The notes under the pieces: model-generated
Told to the model about the DNA's origin: nothing
What the model saw: only the letters and a program-made list of their open reading frames with translations
Database searches by the model: none
From: Candidatus Omnitrophota bacterium
GTDB taxonomy: Bacteria; Omnitrophota; Gorgyraeia; 1-14-0-20-64-10
Direction: 5' to 3'
DNA: 30,900 nucleotides
Assembly: GCA_023248095.1 (NCBI GenBank)
Contig: JAHFFF010000003.1
Location: forward strand, 1-30,900
In this document: positions 1 through 6,730 of the stretch, piece after piece
Layout: each line of letters starts with the position of its first letter
Numbering within the stretch: position 1 is the stretch's first letter
Program-made: the position numbers and the translations under genes

Positions 1-305
1 TTCCGGGGAATCGGCTTCTCGCAAAGCAGGCAGTTGCCGAATCCCTTTTCCTTGACCCGCTTCAGGGCCTCGTCGATCTCGTACAGGATCCGCTGAGCGT
101 TCGAGGCCAGGCCGAGTGAAAACTCCCGGTCGTAGCTGTCCGTGGCGATGTCCGCCATGTGGAGCGTGTAACCGGACAGATCTCCCGAAGCCTCCCGCTG
201 GGACCGGCTGAGGGTGTCCTGCTCGATGTGCTTGACCGCCTGATGGATCTCCTCCTTTTTCTTGAGGAGGAGCTTCTTGTATTTATCCAATTCTCGCTTG
301 GTCAT
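1..305 (-). CDS. TraR/DksA-type zinc-finger protein (partial, C-terminus beyond left edge)
   Basis: The visible 101 residues start at an ATG (305-303) and run off the left edge. They show a Lys/Glu-rich N-terminal helix (KKLLLKKKEEIHQAV), the family segment GYTLHMADIATDSYDRE and then LYEIDEALKRVKEKGFGNC, ending in the first half of a C4 zinc finger (CLLCEKPIP). This is the layout of TraR/DksA-like proteins, which bind the RNA polymerase secondary channel and adjust initiation. The second CxxC lies outside the window. It follows ileS by 45 nt and a good -10-like hexamer lies in that gap, so it probably has its own promoter besides read-through. The exact subfamily (true DksA or one of the shorter paralogues) cannot be settled here. 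Confidence 0.85.
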   Translation of the reverse strand, partial: MTKRELDKYKKLLLKKKEEIHQAVKHIEQDTLSRSQREASGDLSGYTLHMADIATDSYDREFSLGLASNAQRILYEIDEALKRVKEKGFGNCLLCEKPIPR

Positions 306-318
306 TTTTGAGTCGGTT

Positions 319-324
319 ATTATA
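319..324 (-). promoter_or_regulatory. -10-like box for the TraR/DksA-type gene
   Basis: The minus strand reads TATAAT, a perfect sigma-70 -10 match, 13 nt before the ATG at 305 and inside the short gap after the ileS stop codon. No convincing -35 hexamer is seen 17 nt upstream, so promoter strength is uncertain. Confidence 0.45.
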
Positions 325-350
325 CTACAGCCGGGCCGCCTTCTCTATCC

Positions 351-3173
351 TTAAAGCTTACCACCAGGAAGGAGTTTTTGCAGGACCTCCAAGCAGCGGT
401 GGCAAAGCCCCAGATGCTCCGCCGACTGACCCACCGTGGGAAGCCGCATCCAGCACCGCTGGCATTTAGCCCCCGACGCCTTCCTTATATGGAACACCAC
501 CCCCGGGCCGGCATCCTGGGCCCGGACCAGCTGCAGCACGGAGACAATGCAGGCCTGCGCCAGTTGCTCCCGGCGGAGCTCCAGGAAACCCCAGAGATTT
601 TCATCCCGGACGACCACCTCCAACTCCGCCTCCAGGGCATCCCCGATCAGGCCGGATTCCCGCCCCTTTTCGAGAGCCTTCATCGCCTCCTCCCGCAGAG
701 CCAGCAACCGCGTCCATTCCTCCTGCAGCGAGGGATCCAGCGGTAATTCATCCGGGGACGGCCAGGATTGCAGATGGACGCTCCCCTCTCCGCCGATGAG
801 AGCCGCCCAAGCCTCCTCGACCGTCACCGGAAGGAGTGGCGCCAAGAGCAGGATGAGGGTCCTTGCAATCGAATGGAGGGCCGCCTGCGCGGAGAGCCGG
901 CGAGGATCCTTCGGATGAGCCGTGTACAACGTATCCTTCACGATATCGAGATAAAAGTTGGACAGCCGAACCGTGCAAAATTCGTGAACGGCCTTGACCA
1001 CTCGGTGGAAGGCATAGGCCTCGTAGGCCCGGTTGACCTCTGCGACAAGCAGGCCCAACTCACCCAAGATCCAGCGGTCCAAGCTCTCCAGGTTCTTCTT
1101 GTTCTTCGGCAGCTCCTGCAGGTTCAAGTCGGAGATGTTGGCCAAGCAGAATCGAATGGTGTTTCGGATCTTCCGATAGGTCTCGGCCACCTGATCCAAG
1201 ATCACCGGCGAGAGGCGAATGTCCTCCGCGTAATCGGACGAGGCCACCCACAAACGCAGGACATCCGCGCCAAAAGAGGAGATCACCTGCTGCGGCGCGA
1301 TCACATTGCCCAGCGATTTGGACATCTTCCGTCCCTCACCGTCCACCACAAAGCCGTGGGTCAGCACCGCCCGATAGGGGGCCCGGCCGTTTAATGCAGC
1401 GCCGGTGATCAGCGACACCTGGAACCAGCCCCGGTGCTGGTCCGATCCCTCCAGATAGAGATCGGCTGGATGCCTCAACCCTTCTCGGCGAACGAGAACG
1501 CCCTGATGACTCACGCCGGAATCGAACCAGACGTCCAGGATATCGGTGCCCGGCGAAAAATCCTTTTTGCCGCACGACTTGCAGGTGAACCCGTCCGGCA
1601 GCCAGCGCTGTGCCGGCTCCGAAAACCACCGGTCGCTTCCCTCCGGATCCTTCTCAACCGCCGAGGCAAACTTCTCGATCACCTGCGGGTCGAGCCGCCC
1701 CTCCCCGCAGGAGGCGCAGATCACCGCCGGAATCGGAATCCCCCAGAGCCGCTGGCGCGAAAGGCACCAGTCCGGCCGGGTCTTCACCATGCCGGCGATC
1801 CTCTCCCTGCCCACCGGCGGAACCCACTGCACGTCGGAGTGGATGATCTTCAGAAGTCGCTCTCGTAATCCTTGATGCTCCACGTTGAGGAACCACTGGT
1901 CCGTCGCCCGGAAGATGATCGGCTCGCGGCAGCGCCAGCAGTGGGGATAGGGGTGCTCGATCTTCCCGGCCTTCACCAGTAAACCGCTCTTTTGAAGCAG
2001 CTCGATCACCGCAGGGTTGGCCTTCTGAACCTGCTGGCCGTTGAACTGCGCCGCCTCTTTCGGCAGACCGGCGAACTGCCCCTTGGAATCGACCGGCGCC
2101 AGGAGTTCGAGCCCGTACTTTTTGCCGGTCAGAAAGTCCTCCGCGCCGAACCCGGGAGCGGTATGCACCAAACCGGTTCCATCCTCCGCAGAGACATAAT
2201 CGGCCAGGACCACCCTGCCCCCTTTCAATCCGAACGGATGCCGGTAGGTCCAGCCCTCCATCTGCTTTCCCTCGAACTTGTTGAGGATTTGTGGCTCAAT
2301 GCCGGCCTTCTCCAGATCACGCTGAGTTGAGGCAGGCAGATTCTCCAAAAACAGACCGACCTGTCCGGGACCGATCTTCCTCGCAACGTACCGGAAGGAG
2401 GGATGGACCGCCACCGCCACGTTCCCCATCAAGGTCCAAGGGGTCGTGGTCCAGATGATCAAGAAAACCTTTCTGGGGTCAGACCCCATGGGGGTCTTTG
2501 GAAAAACCTGTGCGGTGGATTCCGGATCCAGCTCGAATTTCACGTAGATGGAGGGAGAGGTGTGCTGCTCGTACTCCACCTCCGCCTCGGCCAGGGCGGT
2601 CTCGCAGCTCCAGCACCAGTTCACCGGCTTGCGGGCGCGGTAAACGAATCCCTTGGAGACCAACGCAGCCAGCGCCCGCAGCGCCGCCGCCACGTAGCCC
2701 GGCTCCAGCGTCAGATACGGATGATCCCAGTCTCCCTGCACGCCGAGCCGCTTGAACTGATCCCGCTGGATGGCAACGTACCTCTGTGCGTAGGCCCGGG
2801 CCTTCCTGCGGAAGTCGACGATATTCACCTGATGCTTCGTGATCTTGAGCTCTTTCATCAGGGCATACTCAATCGGCAGGCCGTGGCAATCCCAGCCGGG
2901 AACGTAAGGGGACCACCGGCCCTGCATCGTCTTGTACCGGACGATGAAGTCCTTGAGCACCTTGTTCAGGGCATGGCCGATGTGGATATCCCCGTTGGCG
3001 TAGGGAGGGCCATCGTGAAGGATGAAGGGATCGGCCCCTCTCCGGCTGGAAAGGATCCGCTCGTAAAGGCGATCCTGTTCCCATTGGGCCAGCACCTTCG
3101 GCTCGACGGAGGCCAAGTTCCCCTTCATGGGAAATGAAGTTTTGGGAAGATTAAGGGTGGATTTGTAATCCAT
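351..3173 (-). CDS. ileS: isoleucine--tRNA ligase
   Basis: Class I aminoacyl-tRNA synthetase that charges tRNA-Ile in the cytoplasm; 940 aa, normal for the bacterial type. The HIGH signature is at residues 64-67 (after DGPPYANGDI) and KMSKS at 616-620. The editing (CP1) domain is recognised by WTTTPWTLMGN (241-251) and DGTGLVHTAPGFGAEDF (331-347). A CxxC pair at 487-490 and 531-534 may bind zinc in the connective region, and the C-terminal zinc finger CQRC...CHRC is present. The ATG lies 7 nt after the purine nucleoside phosphorylase stop, so it is in the same transcription unit. Residues about 225-236 (TPMGSDPRK) look inserted just before the editing-domain motif and are encoded by a GGGGTC/GACCCC palindrome, described separately. 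Confidence 0.98.
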   Translation of the reverse strand: MDYKSTLNLPKTSFPMKGNLASVEPKVLAQWEQDRLYERILSSRRGADPFILHDGPPYANGDIHIGHALNKVLKDFIVRYKTMQGRWSPYVPGWDCHGLPIEYALMKELKITKHQVNIVDFRRKARAYAQRYVAIQRDQFKRLGVQGDWDHPYLTLEPGYVAAALRALAALVSKGFVYRARKPVNWCWSCETALAEAEVEYEQHTSPSIYVKFELDPESTAQVFPKTPMGSDPRKVFLIIWTTTPWTLMGNVAVAVHPSFRYVARKIGPGQVGLFLENLPASTQRDLEKAGIEPQILNKFEGKQMEGWTYRHPFGLKGGRVVLADYVSAEDGTGLVHTAPGFGAEDFLTGKKYGLELLAPVDSKGQFAGLPKEAAQFNGQQVQKANPAVIELLQKSGLLVKAGKIEHPYPHCWRCREPIIFRATDQWFLNVEHQGLRERLLKIIHSDVQWVPPVGRERIAGMVKTRPDWCLSRQRLWGIPIPAVICASCGEGRLDPQVIEKFASAVEKDPEGSDRWFSEPAQRWLPDGFTCKSCGKKDFSPGTDILDVWFDSGVSHQGVLVRREGLRHPADLYLEGSDQHRGWFQVSLITGAALNGRAPYRAVLTHGFVVDGEGRKMSKSLGNVIAPQQVISSFGADVLRLWVASSDYAEDIRLSPVILDQVAETYRKIRNTIRFCLANISDLNLQELPKNKKNLESLDRWILGELGLLVAEVNRAYEAYAFHRVVKAVHEFCTVRLSNFYLDIVKDTLYTAHPKDPRRLSAQAALHSIARTLILLLAPLLPVTVEEAWAALIGGEGSVHLQSWPSPDELPLDPSLQEEWTRLLALREEAMKALEKGRESGLIGDALEAELEVVVRDENLWGFLELRREQLAQACIVSVLQLVRAQDAGPGVVFHIRKASGAKCQRCWMRLPTVGQSAEHLGLCHRCLEVLQKLLPGGKL
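2474..2497. repeat. GGGGTC/GACCCC palindromic element inside ileS
   Basis: Two overlapping dyads: TGGGGTC-A-GACCCCA (2474-2488) and AGACCCC-ATG-GGGGTCT (2481-2497). They are read in frame within ileS as part of KTPMGSDPRK. The GGGGTCAGACCCC core resembles short dispersed palindromes I recall from many environmental bacterial genomes. Only one copy was noticed in this window, so its repeat nature rests on that recollection. Confidence 0.5.
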
Positions 3174-3180
3174 GAATGGG

Positions 3181-3999
3181 TTAGAGCCGCCCGATGACGG
3201 AGCTGATCAGAGTGGTCAGGCGAGGTTCCGCGCGATGGGCCACCTTGAGGATCTCCTCCAGGCTGGCCGGTTTCAATGTTTCCGGGATGCACAGGTCGGT
3301 GATGCAGCTCACCGCCAGCACCCGCATCCCGCCATGCACCGCCACCAAAACTTCCGGCACCGTGGACATCCCCACCGCGTCAGCCCCGATCTCCCGCAAG
3401 AAGCGATACTCCGCCCGGGTCTCCAGGTTCGGGCCGGACACCGCCACGTACACTCCCCGGTGCAGCGGGATCTTCGCTTCACGGGCGATCTCCTCCGCCG
3501 ACGCGATCAGCCGCTCATCGTACGGGGTCGACATATCCGGGAAACGCGGTCCCAGCCGCTCATCGTTGGGCCCGATCAAGGGATTGATCCCCATCAGATT
3601 GATGTGGTCGGCGATCACCATCAGATCGGCCGCCTTGAAGGCCGGGTTCATCCCGCCGGCCGCATTGGAGACGATCAAGGTGTCCGCTCCCAGCGCCCGC
3701 ATCACCCGAACCGGATAGGTCACCTCCTGCGCCGAGTATCCCTCATAGGCGTGGAAGCGCCCCTCCATGACGATCACCGGCTTGCTGTGGATCCGACCGA
3801 AGACCAGCTGCCCCTTGTGCCCCTCCACCGTGGATTGAGGGAAATGCGGGACTGAGTCGTAAGGCAGCGCCTGCGCAGATTCAATCTTCTCTCCCAATCC
3901 GCCCAGGCCGGTCCCGAGGATGATCCCGATCCGAGGTTTTTCCGAAACCTTCGTCTGGATCACCCGGACGGTCTCTTCGATCCGGTCCCAGAGGTTCAC
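3181..3999 (-). CDS. purine nucleoside phosphorylase (trimeric PNP/MTAP family)
   Basis: Phosphorolytic cleavage of purine nucleosides to base and ribose-1-phosphate in purine salvage. The 272-aa length fits the trimeric family. Visible motifs: phosphate loop GTGLGGL (29-35), EGRFHAYEGY (79-88), SNAAGGMNP (111-119), and SGPNLETRAEY (188-198) with the base-binding Glu193. The start is GTG at 3999, 4 nt after the yggT stop; no ATG fits better. At the position that is Asn in most PNPs (SLITN in the human enzyme), this protein has Asp235 in SCITDLC. In methylthioadenosine phosphorylase the matching Asp selects 6-aminopurines, so adenosine or MTA cannot be excluded as substrate. Family confidence is high, substrate confidence low. 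Confidence 0.9.
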   Translation of the reverse strand: MNLWDRIEETVRVIQTKVSEKPRIGIILGTGLGGLGEKIESAQALPYDSVPHFPQSTVEGHKGQLVFGRIHSKPVIVMEGRFHAYEGYSAQEVTYPVRVMRALGADTLIVSNAAGGMNPAFKAADLMVIADHINLMGINPLIGPNDERLGPRFPDMSTPYDERLIASAEEIAREAKIPLHRGVYVAVSGPNLETRAEYRFLREIGADAVGMSTVPEVLVAVHGGMRVLAVSCITDLCIPETLKPASLEEILKVAHRAEPRLTTLISSVIGRL

Positions 4000-4003
4000 A
4001 GGC

Positions 4004-4300
4004 TCAGCGAAGCCTCATGCTCAAATCCAGCAGGGTCCGTACCAAAAAGGTCTGAACCGTCCGCAAGAGCAGAAACACCACGATCGGTGAGATATCCAAG
4101 GGCCCGATGGGCGGTATCACCCTCCGCAACGGTTGCAGGACCGGATCGGTCACCTTCATCAGGAACTGCACGAACGGATTGAAAGGATCCGGATTGACCC
4201 AGCTGATCAACACCCGGATGACCAAGATCCAGGTATAGATTGTGAGCACGGCATCCACAAGCTGTGCGATGGCAGCAACCAGATTACTCAGTATAAACAT
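4004..4300 (-). CDS. YggT family membrane protein
   Basis: A 98-aa protein with two hydrophobic stretches (about 8-30 and 66-88) separated by the conserved YggT segment SWVNPDPFNPFVQFLMKVTD followed by PVLQPLRRVIPP. YggT proteins are small inner-membrane proteins with no settled molecular function, linked in some bacteria to osmotic stress and, by neighbourhood, to division genes. It starts 3 nt after the proC stop, giving the common yggS-proC-yggT gene order, and its stop is 4 nt before the GTG of the PNP gene, so translation is probably coupled on both sides. Confidence 0.9.
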   Translation of the reverse strand: MFILSNLVAAIAQLVDAVLTIYTWILVIRVLISWVNPDPFNPFVQFLMKVTDPVLQPLRRVIPPIGPLDISPIVVFLLLRTVQTFLVRTLLDLSMRLR

Positions 4301-4303
4301 CGG

Positions 4304-5101
4304 TTAGGACTTAAGCTCCTTTGCTCGTCGGGCGGCCGCTCGAATGCCCGCCTGAATCACTTGCCCCAGTTTTCCTCGCGCAAATACCTTGAAGACCGCC
4401 TCCGTCGTTCCCCCCTTGGAGGTCACCCGAGCCCGCAGGACACCGGGTTCTTCATCCGACTGGAGGGCCAGCTCCGCCGCTCCTTGCGCCGTTGCCAAAA
4501 CCAGCCGGCGTGCCACCGCCGGCTTCAATCCCAGTCGGACCCCTGCCTCCATCATCTGCTCCATCAGAAAAAAGAAGTAAGCCGGGCCTGATCCACTGAG
4601 GGCAGTGACGGCATCCATCCAGCGTTCCTCCAGCGGGATCACCTCGCCGACCGAGCCGACAATCCGCTCGGCCACCTTCCGATGCCTGGGACCGGCCGAG
4701 CGGCCAAGGGAGAGGGCGGAGATCCCCTTCCCGACCAAGGCCGGCGTATTCGGCATTACCCGCACCACCGGAACCCCTCGACCGGCCCTGCGCTCAATCC
4801 ATCCCGTCGGGATCCCGGCGGCGATGGAGAAGAGCAGCGGCCGATGGCCCAGGTGCGGCCGAATCTCCGCGAGCACCTGCCCCATCTGCTGGGGCTTGAC
4901 GGCCAGCACGATCACCGAGCAGCCCGCCACCTCTCGATTCGAGCGGGCCATGCCGATCTTCAGCTTGCGTGCGATCGCCAGCAGCCTCTTCGAATCCGAG
5001 TCCCACGCAACGATCCGGCTTGCAGGAACCGCGCGGCTTTCCACCATTCCGCGGATCAATGCCGATCCCATGTTCCCGCAACCGATCACCCCGATGGTCA
5101 T
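4304..5101 (-). CDS. proC: pyrroline-5-carboxylate reductase
   Basis: Last step of proline synthesis: NAD(P)H-dependent reduction of 1-pyrroline-5-carboxylate. The Rossmann motif GVIGCGNMG opens the protein. The family signature is GSGPAYFFFLMEQMMEAGV, followed by TSKGGTTEAVF. The reading frame stays open to 5200, but the best start is the ATG at 5101: a GGAGG at 5111-5115 lies 9 nt from it, the product is then a typical 265 aa, and overlap with yggS is avoided. An ATG at 5110 abuts the Shine-Dalgarno and is less likely. It sits 28 nt after yggS and 3 nt before yggT. Confidence 0.95.
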   Translation of the reverse strand: MTIGVIGCGNMGSALIRGMVESRAVPASRIVAWDSDSKRLLAIARKLKIGMARSNREVAGCSVIVLAVKPQQMGQVLAEIRPHLGHRPLLFSIAAGIPTGWIERRAGRGVPVVRVMPNTPALVGKGISALSLGRSAGPRHRKVAERIVGSVGEVIPLEERWMDAVTALSGSGPAYFFFLMEQMMEAGVRLGLKPAVARRLVLATAQGAAELALQSDEEPGVLRARVTSKGGTTEAVFKVFARGKLGQVIQAGIRAAARRAKELKS

Positions 5102-5129
5102 CGGACTCATCCTCCAACCAAGGGGGTAT

Positions 5130-5840
5130 TCATATGCCTTCGCCAAAAATCGCCGTGCCGACCCGCACCATCGTGGCTCCTTCCTGAATGGCAACCTCAA
5201 AATCCTGGCTCATCCCCATGGAAAGATCCAATGGGGAAACGTGCATCCGATCCTGAAGCTGATCTCGAAGCCGGCGTAGTTGCCGAAAGAAGGGGCGGGC
5301 CTCTTCCGGATTCTCGCTGAAGGGGGCCATCGTCATCAGCCCTGCCCATTTCAAATGCCCCGACCTTAAGACTGCCTCCGTCAGCTCTTCCACTTGATCC
5401 GGCCGGCAGCCGCCCTTCGTCGCCTCCCCGGACACATTCACCTGAAGGAGGATTTCCAGCTTCCGTTCACCTTGAGCTTGCCGAATACCAGCCTGGCGTT
5501 CCAGCGCCTCAATCAACTCCAGGGAGTCCACCGAATGCACCGCATCAAAAAGCTCGACGGCGAACTTGACCTTGTTCCGTTGAAGCCGGCCGATGAGATG
5601 CCACCGGAAATCGGGTCCTGGTACGCGGTACCGGGTGCCGATTTCAATCCGCTTGGATTGAGCTTCCTGGACGCGGTTCTCGCCGATTTCGCGGATGCCG
5701 CCGGCGGCCGCCTCCAGGATCTGCTCGACGGGAACTCCCTTGGTCACGCAGATTAAACGGACGCCAGCCGGTTCCCGCCTGACCGATCGGGCAGCCGCGG
5801 CTATGCGTGCTCGGACACGCTCCAGGTTCGCCCTAACCAT
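5130..5840 (-). CDS. YggS-type pyridoxal phosphate-binding protein
   Basis: YggS/PROSC proteins bind PLP without known catalysis and keep vitamin B6 and amino-acid pools balanced. The 236-aa frame has the Schiff-base lysine in RLICVTKGV (Lys34), then IGENRVQEA, RWHLIGRLQRNK, HSVDSL, LLQVNVSGEATKGG and the C-terminal LSMGMSQDFEVAI, STMVRVGTAIFG-like end. The ATG at 5840 is chosen; an upstream TTG at 5879 would add 13 residues unlike the family. No clear Shine-Dalgarno precedes the ATG. Between the HSVDSL and LLQVN motifs the protein carries AGIRQAQGERKLE, which matches a dispersed palindromic repeat also present at 9358-9381. Confidence 0.93.
   Translation of the reverse strand: MVRANLERVRARIAAAARSVRREPAGVRLICVTKGVPVEQILEAAAGGIREIGENRVQEAQSKRIEIGTRYRVPGPDFRWHLIGRLQRNKVKFAVELFDAVHSVDSLELIEALERQAGIRQAQGERKLEILLQVNVSGEATKGGCRPDQVEELTEAVLRSGHLKWAGLMTMAPFSENPEEARPFFRQLRRLRDQLQDRMHVSPLDLSMGMSQDFEVAIQEGATMVRVGTAIFGEGI
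5463..5486. repeat. degenerate copy of RQAQGER-type palindromic repeat within yggS
   Basis: On the minus strand this 24-bp stretch agrees with the element at 9358-9381 at 19 of 24 positions and is translated in the same phase (IRQAQGER against LRQAQGER). It sits in a surface-loop region of yggS just before the conserved LLQVNVSGEA strand. Base changes relative to the intact copy suggest an older insertion. Confidence 0.55.
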
Positions 5841-5902
5841 GAAAAAGTCATTACAGCACGCAGGCTCCCCACCTGTCAACCGGGCGGGGGTAGGAGATCA
5901 GA

Positions 5903-6292
5903 CTACGGGGTTACCCCTTTCAGCAGGCGAGAGATGGTCTTCAACAACTCCGAAGCATCGTACGGTTTCGTCAGATAAGCGTCCGCGCCGTAGGCGAATC
6001 CACGAAGCTGATCCACCGGCTCCTTCATGGCGGTCAGCATGAGGATCGGAACCATCCAAGGTTGCGAGATCTTATGCAGCTGCTTGCAGACCTCGTAACC
6101 GTTCATGTCGGGCAATCTCAGATCCAGGATCACCAGATCCACCGGATGTTCCGCCACAAAGCCGATGGCCTTCGAACCCTCCGTTTCCGTATAGACTTGG
6201 AAGCCTTTCTCCTCCAGCTGGAGCTTCAAGCCACGTGCCAGAGGGACGTTGTCCTCCACGATTAGGATCCTTCCCTGCTCTTTCGTCATCAT
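5903..6292 (-). CDS. single-domain response regulator (receiver only)
   Basis: A 129-aa CheY-like receiver with no output domain. The acidic pair is Glu13/Asp14 (VEDN), the phosphoacceptor Asp57 (VILDLRLPDMNGYE), switch Thr87 (LMLTA) and Lys109 (YLTKPY), so all catalytic residues are intact. Two adjacent ATGs open the frame; AAGGGGG about 9 nt upstream is a possible Shine-Dalgarno. It lies 33 nt after the second receiver gene and 62 nt before yggS. It probably takes phosphate from the histidine kinase at 6702-8555 and passes it on or acts by protein contact. Confidence 0.93.
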   Translation of the reverse strand: MMTKEQGRILIVEDNVPLARGLKLQLEEKGFQVYTETEGSKAIGFVAEHPVDLVILDLRLPDMNGYEVCKQLHKISQPWMVPILMLTAMKEPVDQLRGFAYGADAYLTKPYDASELLKTISRLLKGVTP

Positions 6293-6325
6293 CGGTCATC
6301 GCCCCCTTCCGCTCAGGATCAGGCG

Positions 6326-6730
6326 CTATCTCCTGGTGTATCGCTCGATGAAATAAATCACCTCTTGCGCGCTAACAGGCTTGGCGATGCTGGGAATGGA
6401 GCTCAATAAATCGATCTTTTCCTGGATCATCCGTTTCGACAAAACGGCCGTCAAAAAAAGAACCGTCGTATTCTGCAACTGCTCCGAAGAGCGCAGCTGC
6501 GACACCACGGTTCCCCCATCGATGTCCGGCATGATGATGTCCAGCAGGATAATGTCCGGCCTGAACTGGAGCGCCGCTTCTAAACTGTGAGACCCTTTGT
6601 TTTCCTCCCGGACCTCGTAGGCGCCTGTTTTCTCCAGGTTGAGCCTCAGCAGACGCGTGAAGCTCGGCTCATCATCGATCAGCAACACCTTCGTCTTCTT
6701 CTCAGTCTCCACCGCCATTCCCTCCCGCAT
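6326..6730 (-). CDS. single-domain response regulator (receiver only)
   Basis: A 134-aa receiver domain without DNA-binding or enzymatic output. Asp19/Asp20 (LIDDEPSFTRL) form the acidic pocket, Asp64 is the phosphoacceptor (IILLDIIMPDIDGG), Thr94 (LFLTA) and Lys117 (SIAKPV) complete the switch. The frame starts at ATG 6730 or, four codons later, at 6718; both overlap the 3' end of the histidine kinase gene (stop at 6702), so the two are translationally coupled. It is more diverged than the receiver gene downstream, so the pair is not a recent duplication. Confidence 0.93.
   Translation of the reverse strand: MREGMAVETEKKTKVLLIDDEPSFTRLLRLNLEKTGAYEVREENKGSHSLEAALQFRPDIILLDIIMPDIDGGTVVSQLRSSEQLQNTTVLFLTAVLSKRMIQEKIDLLSSIPSIAKPVSAQEVIYFIERYTRR

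Noticed and set aside
2403..3137. 244-codon plus-strand frame opposite ileS, and similar long frames such as 768-1394, 14612-15610 and 27842-28531
   Set aside because: They lie antisense to clearly conserved genes and have no recognisable domain; long antisense frames are expected at this GC content.
3996..4015. acaggctcagcgaag at the yggT-PNP junction resembling the RQAQGER repeat
   Set aside because: Only a 10-bp core (acaggctcag) agrees and the flanks need gaps; it also encodes the normal end of yggT. Chance similarity is likely.
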